From the NCBI GenBank assembly GCA_017419465.1, contig JAFOLE010000203.1, forward strand, positions 1-20,243: DNA of 20,243 nucleotides. The letters run 5' to 3'. The DNA is from Solobacterium sp. Its GTDB lineage: Bacteria > Bacillota_I > Bacilli_A > Erysipelotrichales > Erysipelotrichaceae. The position numbers were made by a program, and so were the translations under genes. The notes under the pieces were generated by a model. The model made no database searches and was not told the origin of the DNA. It was given only the letters and a program-made list of their open reading frames with translations. Positions 15,244-20,243 of the stretch are shown here, in pieces; position 1 is the first letter of the stretch; every line of letters begins with the position of its first letter.

Positions 15244-15453
15244 TGTTCTCAATATAACCGCATGTATGGTTATCCTGCCAGAATCATGCCCGGTTTCCGT
15301 CCTTCGGGAATCGATGATGCGTGCGGCATGGTAAAATCAAAAAAGTACGAAGAATAGATTCTCCTGACTGAACCGGCTGATCAGAATCGAACTGTTTATA
15401 AAGGAGAACCTGACATGCATGACCTGCGTGAATGGTTCTTTTTTCATGTGCCG

Positions 15454-15490
15454 AAACAAAAGGCAGTGCGGTCACCCAACCGCACTGCCT
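15454..15490 (-). terminator. Terminator of the dha operon
   Basis: A perfect 11-bp stem (15462-15472 with 15479-15489), extendable by one A-T pair, with a six-base loop is followed on the - strand by TTTTGTTT. It lies 35 bases past the dhaK stop. The stretch 15244-15453 before it holds no gene I can support. Confidence 0.9.
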
Positions 15491-15524
15491 GTGATTTAAA
15501 ACGTAGTAACTGAGGGAAGGGGAA

Positions 15525-16520
15525 TCAGAACTGAACGAATGCCGGTGTGTCAGCCGGAGCGTCCAGCAGCTTCTTCATATCATCATCGAGCTTCAGCAGC
15601 GTGATGGAGAAGCCTTCCATGTCGAGCGATGTCATGTAGTTGCCGACGAGGGTCTTGTAAACCTTGATGCCCTTGCCTGCGAGTACTTCGGAGACATGCT
15701 TGTTCGCAACGTAGAGTTCCATCAGCGGAGTGCCGCCCATGCCGTTGACCATGACTGCGACTTCGTCACCGTCATTGTAGATTCCCTCTGCGAGGATCTT
15801 GTCGAGCAGCTGATCGGAGATGCCGTTGACAGTGCTGATCTTTTCACGGTGAGTACCCGGTTCACCATGGATACCGATACCGATTTCGATTTCATCTTCC
15901 GCAAGGTCGAAGCTCTTCTTGCCGGCAGCCGGAACGGTGCAGGCTTCAATTGCCATACCCATGGAACGAACGTTTGCGATAACCTTTTCCGCAACTGCCT
16001 TGACGTCAGCGAGCGATCCGCCTGCTTCAGCGCATGCGCCTGCGAGCTTGTGAACGAAGATGGTTCCTGCGATACCGCGGCGGCCGGTTGTCCATGTGGA
16101 GTTTTCAACCGCAACGTCATCTGCGACAACGACCTGGTCAACTTCGATGCCTTCGTCTCTGGCCATGTCCGCTGCCATCTCAAAGTTCATTACATCACCC
16201 GTGTAATTCTTGATAACGAGCAGTACACCCTTACCGCCGTTGGCAGCTTTGATTGCCTCATAGACCTGGTCCGGTGTCGGGGAGGTGAATACTGCGCCGG
16301 CTACTGCCGCGTCCAGCATACCTTTTCCGACGAATCCGCCGTGTGCCGGCTCATGGCCGCTTCCGCCGCCGGATACGAGAGCTACTTTGCCTTCGGAACC
16401 GCCGGCACGGACAAGAACCTCAAGTCCGGGCAGCCGCTTTACATACTTCGGGCAGGCAGCTACCATGCCATCCAGCATTTCGTTTACTACATTGTCGACT
16501 TCGTTAATCAGTTTCTTCAT
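15525..16520 (-). CDS. dhaK: PTS-dependent dihydroxyacetone kinase, substrate-binding subunit DhaK
   Basis: DhaK (331 residues) binds dihydroxyacetone covalently and receives phosphate from DhaL-ADP, giving dihydroxyacetone phosphate for glycolysis. The family core is clear: LVSGGGSGHEPAHGGFVGKG, with His56 at the position of the E. coli DhaK active-site His56, then AVFTSPTPDQV, and GIGIHGEPGTH around residue 218, which carries the substrate-linking His. AAAGGAGG lies upstream of the ATG. Here dhaK is the last gene of the operon, 82 bases after dhaM, with two hairpins in the gap, whereas K-L-M is the usual order. All three subunits are present, so the phosphorelay should be complete if enzyme I and HPr are encoded elsewhere. 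Confidence 0.96.
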   Translation of the reverse strand: MKKLINEVDNVVNEMLDGMVAACPKYVKRLPGLEVLVRAGGSEGKVALVSGGGSGHEPAHGGFVGKGMLDAAVAGAVFTSPTPDQVYEAIKAANGGKGVLLVIKNYTGDVMNFEMAADMARDEGIEVDQVVVADDVAVENSTWTTGRRGIAGTIFVHKLAGACAEAGGSLADVKAVAEKVIANVRSMGMAIEACTVPAAGKKSFDLAEDEIEIGIGIHGEPGTHREKISTVNGISDQLLDKILAEGIYNDGDEVAVMVNGMGGTPLMELYVANKHVSEVLAGKGIKVYKTLVGNYMTSLDMEGFSITLLKLDDDMKKLLDAPADTPAFVQF

Positions 16521-16555
16521 ACAATTATCTGACCTCCTTTAAACTGATAAACTAT

Positions 16556-16592
16556 GGCGTTTATGAGACGCCCTAGCTGTGAGAACACAGCT
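16556..16592 (-). other. Two adjacent hairpins between dhaM and dhaK
   Basis: A perfect 7-bp inverted repeat (16575-16581 with 16586-16592, four-base loop) and a perfect 5-bp one (16556-16560 with 16568-16572) follow each other in the dhaM-dhaK gap. Neither ends in a U run, so they look more like RNA processing or stability elements than terminators. Confidence 0.55.
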
Positions 16593-16602
16593 TTGATCCA
16601 AA

Positions 16603-16995
16603 TCAGGACTGAATTTTATGAAACTCCCGTGTCTTTTCGGTTTCTTCCAGAACCTTTTCAAACGGACTTCCGATGGATGCCTCCACGGCCGCGATCACTG
16701 CGCCTTCGACAATCGGCGCATCCGCAAGCTGAACCTTCACCGAACCTTCCAGCATGTCGATTGCCATTTCCGCGCTGATGACACCGCTGCCAAGATCTGC
16801 CAGGACAACGACACCGTCGCCGGAGTCCACGTCCTGGATGGCTTCCATGATGCGTACGGGATCGGTTCCGATGGTCTTGTCTTCAAGACCTGCGGCACAG
16901 CGGATGCCTTCAAATCCCTGCGCCATTTCAAGGGCGAGGTCTTTGATTCCTTCCGCAATCTTCCAGCTGTGGGATACCAGTACGATACCGACCAT
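16603..16995 (-). CDS. dhaM: Dihydroxyacetone kinase phosphotransfer subunit DhaM (PTS EIIA-Man type)
   Basis: DhaM accepts phosphate from HPr of the PTS and passes it to ADP bound in DhaL. The 130-residue chain is a single EIIA-Man-like domain opening with GIVLVSHSWKIAEG, where His9 of VSHS is the expected phosphorylation site, and containing VVVLADLGSGVISAEMA. It has no HPr or enzyme I extension, unlike the longer E. coli protein, and so depends on the general PTS proteins. The start lies two bases after the dhaL stop, which indicates translational coupling. Confidence 0.94.
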   Translation of the reverse strand: MVGIVLVSHSWKIAEGIKDLALEMAQGFEGIRCAAGLEDKTIGTDPVRIMEAIQDVDSGDGVVVLADLGSGVISAEMAIDMLEGSVKVQLADAPIVEGAVIAAVEASIGSPFEKVLEETEKTREFHKIQS

Positions 16996-16997
16996 AA

Positions 16998-17618
16998 TTA
17001 TGCTTTCAGGAAATCACGGACTGTTTCGAGGGTCAGGGTAGCGGATGTGGCACCCGGATCCTGATGACCGATGGAACGGTCGCCGAGGTAGCTTGCACGT
17101 CCCTTGGTGGCGCGGATGGTCTTGGTGAATTCAATGCCTTTGTGAGCTTCTTCAATCGCCGCATCCAGCGCTGTCACGAGATCTGCGCCTTCCGCAACTT
17201 TTGCATGATAGGTTTCACATGCCGGAATCAGCGCATCCAGCATGGTCTTCTCACCGCGCTCTGCCTTACCGCGCTTCTGAATACCTGCGATTGCGACATC
17301 GAGGATCTGTCCGAAGTCTTCGGCGGTCAGTTCGGTTTTGCCTGCCATGACCTTTCCCGCTTCCATGTATGCAGTGCCGTACAGCGGTCCGGAAGCGCCG
17401 CCGACGGTGGACAGCAGTGTCATGCCCGTCTTCTTGAGGGCAGCACCGATGTCGGTTTCATCCTGGGAGAGCTTCTCTGTTACCGCATGGAATCCGCGGG
17501 CCATGTTTACACCGTGGTCAGCGTCGCCGATTTCACGGTCGAGGTCCGTCAGGAAGTCCTTGTTGGCCTGGATGGTGTCATTGATCTTCGCAATACATTC
17601 ATAAACTCTGCTTGGCAT
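16998..17618 (-). CDS. dhaL: Dihydroxyacetone kinase ADP-binding subunit DhaL
   Basis: DhaL (206 residues) holds ADP as a fixed cofactor, is rephosphorylated by DhaM and phosphorylates the dihydroxyacetone on DhaK. The metal/nucleotide motif DREIGDADHGVNMARGF (about residues 31-47) supplies the Asp ligands, and GGASGPLYG is the family's nucleotide-contacting loop. The frame is open a further 30 codons upstream, but the ATG at 17618 has AAGGAGG nine bases away and gives the normal length. It is the first gene of the dha operon. Confidence 0.95.
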   Translation of the reverse strand: MPSRVYECIAKINDTIQANKDFLTDLDREIGDADHGVNMARGFHAVTEKLSQDETDIGAALKKTGMTLLSTVGGASGPLYGTAYMEAGKVMAGKTELTAEDFGQILDVAIAGIQKRGKAERGEKTMLDALIPACETYHAKVAEGADLVTALDAAIEEAHKGIEFTKTIRATKGRASYLGDRSIGHQDPGATSATLTLETVRDFLKA

Positions 17619-17821
17619 TTCGTTTTTCCTCCTTATCCTGAATCTGTCGTTGAAAACAATTCTGTCAGCCGATGATACTGTATTGGTCTTCTGCGCAGAA
17701 TTCTGCACAGTCGATACCGGGGTAATGATTCAAAACAGGTTATATGACGATAAAATCTGCAGTACCTGTTGTTCACAGTCCTGCAGGGTTGTCGGATTCA
17801 GCCCAAAAGTTCCTTGTCTTT

Positions 17822-17901
17822 TGATACAAAATGATACATAAAGTGTGCCTGTTCTGTGTCGCTTCTAAATTCATTCTACTCCTTAAAAAAACGGTGTACA
17901 A
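17822..17901 (-). promoter_or_regulatory. Candidate control region of the dha operon
   Basis: The 325 bases between the icd terminator and dhaL hold no gene I can support. On the - strand TTGTAC (17901-17896) and TAGAAT (17878-17873) are 17 bases apart and could be a promoter, though the -35 is poor. Two copies of TGATACA (17822-17828 and 17832-17838, + strand reading) start ten bases apart, one helical turn, and may be a regulator site. A long leader would follow. Confidence 0.35.
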
Positions 17902-17943
17902 GCATGGTGATTAAAAACCGGCCGACAGATCGCTGAGAAGCGG

Positions 17944-17973
17944 AAAAAAGCGGACAACCTGGTGATTGTCCGC
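17944..17973 (-). terminator. Terminator after icd
   Basis: On the - strand a perfect 8-bp GC-rich stem (17973-17966 with 17957-17950) with an eight-base loop is followed by six T. It ends the icd transcript before the dha operon. Confidence 0.9.
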
Positions 17974-17998
17974 ATGAATGCGTTGAAATTTGTTCTGA

Positions 17999-19207
17999 TT
18001 ACAGGGAAGCCTCGAGTTTTTCGCGGATCGCTCTGATGAAGTCAAGGCTGTTCACCTTTGTGACATTTTCGAGGGTGGTGATCGCCGCAAGATCGCCGGT
18101 CATTGTGCCGGAGGCGATCGTATCCAGGGTTGCGGCTTCCAGCTTGTCCGCAAACGCCATCAGATCACTGTTTCCGTCAAGCTCACCGCGCTTGCGGAGG
18201 GCACCGGTCCAGGCAAAGATCGTTGCGACGGAGTTCGTGCTGGTCTCCTCGCCCTTGAGGTGTTTGTAATAATGACGCTGTACGGTGCCGTGCGCTGCCT
18301 CATATTCATAACAGCCGTCCTGGGAAACCAGTACGGATGTCATCATGGCAAGCGAACCGAAGGCGGAGCTTAACATATCCGAGAAGACATCGCCGTCATA
18401 GTTCTTGCATGCCCAGACAAAACCGCCCTGGGAACGCATGACGCGTGCTACCGCATCATCGATCAGTGTGTAGAAATAGGTCAGGCCTTCCGCCTCAAAC
18501 TGCGCTTTGTATTCATTGTCATAGACCGTCTGGAAGATTTCCTTGAACTGACCGTCATAGGTTTTGGAAATCGTATCCTTGGAAGAGAACCAGAGATCCT
18601 GTCTTACGCTCAGCGCATAACTGAAACAGCTGCGCGCAAAGCTTGTGATGGACGAATCGAGGTTATAGGTTCCCTGCAGTACGCCGGGTCCTTCAAACGC
18701 AAAGATCGTCTGTTCACTGACGGTTCCGTCTTCACTTTCAAACACGAGTTTTGCGGTTCCTTTTCCGGGAACTCGGAATTCGGTGTTTTTGTATACGTCG
18801 CCATAGGCATGACGGGCAATCGTGATCGGCTTCTGCCAGCGGGATACCACCGGAGAGATGCCTTCACAGAGAATCGGCGTGCGGAATACGGTTCCGTCCA
18901 GGATTGCACGCAGGGTGCCGTTGGGACTCTTATACATCTTCTTCAGATGATATTCGTCCATGCGTGCCGCATTCGGCGTGATCGTGGCGCATTTTACGCC
19001 GACCCCGTATTTACGGATCGCATTGGCTGCGTCAACGGTGATCTGATCGTCGGTCTCATCGCGCTTGGGGAGGCCGAGGTCATAATATTCTGTGTTCAGG
19101 TCGATATACGGTGTTAACAGTTCATCCTTGATCATCTGCCAGAGAATGCGTGTCATTTCATCGCCGTCAATCTCGACAAGCGGTGTGGTCATCCGGATCT
19201 TTTCCAT
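17999..19207 (-). CDS. icd: NADP-dependent isocitrate dehydrogenase (homodimeric, eukaryote-like type)
   Basis: This 402-residue cytoplasmic enzyme oxidatively decarboxylates isocitrate to 2-oxoglutarate and makes NADPH. It opens with TPLVEIDGDEMTRILW, the start typical of the type II (eukaryote-like) dimeric enzymes. Substrate and metal residues are visible in SPNGTLRAILDGTVFR, in DDAVARVMRSQGGFVWACKN and in YDGDVFSDMLSS. The cofactor loop is EAAHGTVQRHY, and NSVATIFAWTG is also typical. The ATG at 19207 has AAGGGG upstream; an internal ATG at codon 6 is possible. No other citric acid cycle genes are nearby, so it may serve glutamate or NADPH supply. It forms its own unit, ended by the hairpin at 17944. 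Confidence 0.96.
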   Translation of the reverse strand: MEKIRMTTPLVEIDGDEMTRILWQMIKDELLTPYIDLNTEYYDLGLPKRDETDDQITVDAANAIRKYGVGVKCATITPNAARMDEYHLKKMYKSPNGTLRAILDGTVFRTPILCEGISPVVSRWQKPITIARHAYGDVYKNTEFRVPGKGTAKLVFESEDGTVSEQTIFAFEGPGVLQGTYNLDSSITSFARSCFSYALSVRQDLWFSSKDTISKTYDGQFKEIFQTVYDNEYKAQFEAEGLTYFYTLIDDAVARVMRSQGGFVWACKNYDGDVFSDMLSSAFGSLAMMTSVLVSQDGCYEYEAAHGTVQRHYYKHLKGEETSTNSVATIFAWTGALRKRGELDGNSDLMAFADKLEAATLDTIASGTMTGDLAAITTLENVTKVNSLDFIRAIREKLEASL

Positions 19208-19281
19208 ATGAATTACCCCTTATTGGTTTGTACTTTATCACCGAAGGGCACATCCCCGCAACTGACGGTGCGCGGCAGAAA

Positions 19282-19316
19282 TAAAAAAACACTGTCTCTC
19301 CAAGACAGCGTTTTTG
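19282..19316 (-). terminator. Terminator after the small unrecognised gene
   Basis: A hairpin (19290-19297 with 19303-19310) with flanking A-T pairs ends in seven T on the - strand. The one irregular pair is G-U in the - strand RNA but A-C in the + strand RNA, so it is better matched to the gene ending at 19320. Confidence 0.85.
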
Positions 19317-19319
19317 ACA

Positions 19320-19730
19320 TTATGCCTGAACCGGGAATGCAAATGCGGCAGCGGTTCCGTTCTTCAGCGGATTTCTGCGGCACCAGTCCGCAATGTCCGC
19401 GAATGTCTTTACCACATTGTAATCAACGGATTTCCAGCTGTTTCCGGCACCGTGGGCATACAGGAAGTCCTCCACGCCCATGCCTGCAGTCTCTTCCGGA
19501 ATCAGCGTCATGGACGGCAGGTTGTCGTCGAGACGGTTCCAGCCGAGGATCAGACCTTCCTCTTCGGGGAGCGGTTCCCGGTGGAACGCAGACATCCAGT
19601 CGCGGCTGTGATTCATTCCCTTCACAGAGAATGTATTTCCGACAAACAGCTTTCCTTCCTCATCCCGGTAAAGGGTAATAATATTCCGGAACTCATCCAG
19701 ATTGTCCTTGAATTTAACTACTGTACTCAT
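19320..19730 (-). CDS. Unrecognised 136-residue protein
   Basis: I do not recognise this protein. The start at 19730 is well supported by AAAGGAGG upstream, and the gene has its own terminator, so it is a genuine single-gene unit; the much longer open frame upstream has no such support. The sequence has no signal peptide or membrane segment. It contains TLYRDEEGKLFVGNTF near the start, several Trp residues (SRDWMSAF, ILGWNRL, NSWKSV, ADWCRRN) and an acidic middle. It looks like a compact soluble cytoplasmic protein of mixed strands and helices. It diverges from glnS, with 231 bases between the two starts. That gap contains a 6-bp inverted repeat (CCATAC/GTATGG) near 19790-19826 that could form in the leader. 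No function is inferred. Confidence 0.75.
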   Translation of the reverse strand: MSTVVKFKDNLDEFRNIITLYRDEEGKLFVGNTFSVKGMNHSRDWMSAFHREPLPEEEGLILGWNRLDDNLPSMTLIPEETAGMGVEDFLYAHGAGNSWKSVDYNVVKTFADIADWCRRNPLKNGTAAAFAFPVQA

Positions 19731-19886
19731 ATAACTTTTGAAACCTCCTTTTGGATCATTCCCTATTTTTGTCCTCCGGTCAGGGCTTGTCCATACCTCT
19801 TTGGAAAGGTTTTTGGCCTGTATGGGGTTACAGAAAAAAAGTATCCGCTTCCAAAAGAAACCGCTTTCGCATGCAAATAGCATTCT

Positions 19887-19920
19887 CCGGTTGATTCCCT
19901 GTGGAGGAATCCGGGCTTTT
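19887..19920 (+). promoter_or_regulatory. Terminator-like hairpin in the glnS leader region
   Basis: A 6-bp stem (19893-19898 with 19906-19911), extended by CCG/CGG across a bulge, leads into TTTT about 40 bases before glnS. TATACT at 19925-19930 may be a -10. I see no T-box element such as GGTGG.ACCGCG, so tRNA-controlled attenuation is not supported. Confidence 0.3.
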
Positions 19921-19961
19921 AATTTATACTTATTAGGCGTGATTACAGGAGATACACGACT

Positions 19962-20243
19962 ATGGCAGAAGAAATCAGAGAACAGAATGAAGAAGAAGTA
20001 AACCTGAACCGGAACTTCATCTACAACTTCATTGAAGAAGATATTGCGCCGGGAGGACAGTTTGAAGGAAAGACCGTGCACACACGGTTCCCGCCGGAGC
20101 CCAACGGTTATCTGCACATCGGCCACTGCAAGGCCATCTGCATTGACTTCGGCATGGCGGAGAAATTCAACGGTCTGTGCAACCTGCGTATGGATGACAC
20201 CAACCCGGCAAAGGAAGACACCGAGTATGTCGATGCGATCAAG
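19962..20243 (+). CDS. glnS: Glutaminyl-tRNA synthetase, N-terminal part
   Basis: The first 94 residues of a class I aminoacyl-tRNA synthetase that charges tRNA-Gln are present; the gene runs off the window. The sequence HTRFPPEPNGYLHIGHCKAI holds the ATP-binding HIGH motif (residues 52-55). The FPPEPNGYLHIGH form, with MDDTNPAKED following, is that of GlnRS; typical bacterial GluRS reads FAPSPTG.LHIGG. An acidic N-terminal extension of about 12 residues precedes the catalytic domain. AGGAG lies ten bases before the ATG. Having GlnRS means the organism need not rely on transamidation for Gln-tRNA, which restricts the lineages within Firmicutes. Confidence 0.95.
   Translation, partial: MAEEIREQNEEEVNLNRNFIYNFIEEDIAPGGQFEGKTVHTRFPPEPNGYLHIGHCKAICIDFGMAEKFNGLCNLRMDDTNPAKEDTEYVDAIK

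Noticed and set aside
15415..15513. A 32-codon + strand frame with a strong AAAGGAG ribosome site, opening MHDLREWFFFHV.
   Set aside because: It runs straight through the perfect dha terminator hairpin, has no convincing promoter and resembles nothing known; probably chance.
17064..17675. A 203-codon + strand open frame opposite dhaL.
   Set aside because: It is the mirror of dhaL coding sequence, with no domain and no ribosome site.
19740..19961. A T-box riboswitch before glnS.
   Set aside because: No T-box sequence or specifier stem can be found; only a weak terminator-like hairpin is present.
1..20243. CRISPR array, tRNA, rRNA, insertion sequence or prophage attachment sites.
   Set aside because: No regularly spaced repeats, no transposase or integrase frame and no tRNA- or rRNA-like sequence were seen by eye; flanking direct repeats around the AT-rich module were not evident.

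Overview
The window reads like a chromosomal segment of a mid-GC member of the Bacillota (Firmicutes). The evidence is AGGAGG-type ribosome binding sites before almost every gene, short U-tract terminators, a CcpA-type cre site, ECF transporter modules, a PTS-coupled dihydroxyacetone kinase and a bacterial GlnRS. A lone NADP isocitrate dehydrogenase of the eukaryote-like type together with glnS would fit the Erysipelotrichia, but that is a guess from gene content, not from a marker gene.

Layout on the + strand, left side: the tail of pgsA and plsY (phospholipid synthesis), then a single-gene unit for an ECF substrate-binding protein of the UPF0397 family, bracketed by terminators. Next is a three-gene ABC importer of the FbpABC/AfuABC type (lipoprotein, ATPase, fused double permease). 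Its promoter has a near-consensus cre site in the -35/-10 spacer, and a hairpin after the first gene probably lowers ATPase and permease expression. A visibly AT-rich island on the - strand (about 5.85-7.26 kb) follows. It holds a helix-turn-helix/DUF3990 fusion and an overlapping partner gene, a likely toxin-antitoxin-like pair, driven by an apparently leaderless promoter next to a 40-bp palindrome. Two translationally coupled Gfo/Idh/MocA oxidoreductases complete this block.

The centrepiece is a + strand operon at 9.53-14.63 kb: a fused double ECF ATPase, an ECF transmembrane (T) protein, and then three tandem, overlapping, diverged paralogs of SAM hydroxide adenosyltransferase (DUF62, the fluorinase/chlorinase fold). 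All three keep the Asp-Arg-His water-activating triad. The middle copy has lost the residues expected to hold the methionine end of SAM in both of its domains. Because this family works as trimers with active sites between subunits, three co-translated diverged copies suggest a hetero-oligomer or a change of substrate. The operon has no S component of its own; the UPF0397 gene 8 kb upstream is the obvious candidate.

The right side is mostly - strand: a GNAT acetyltransferase, a dihydroxyacetone kinase operon in the order dhaL-dhaM-dhaK, icd, and a small unrecognised protein. The window ends in the start of glnS on the + strand.
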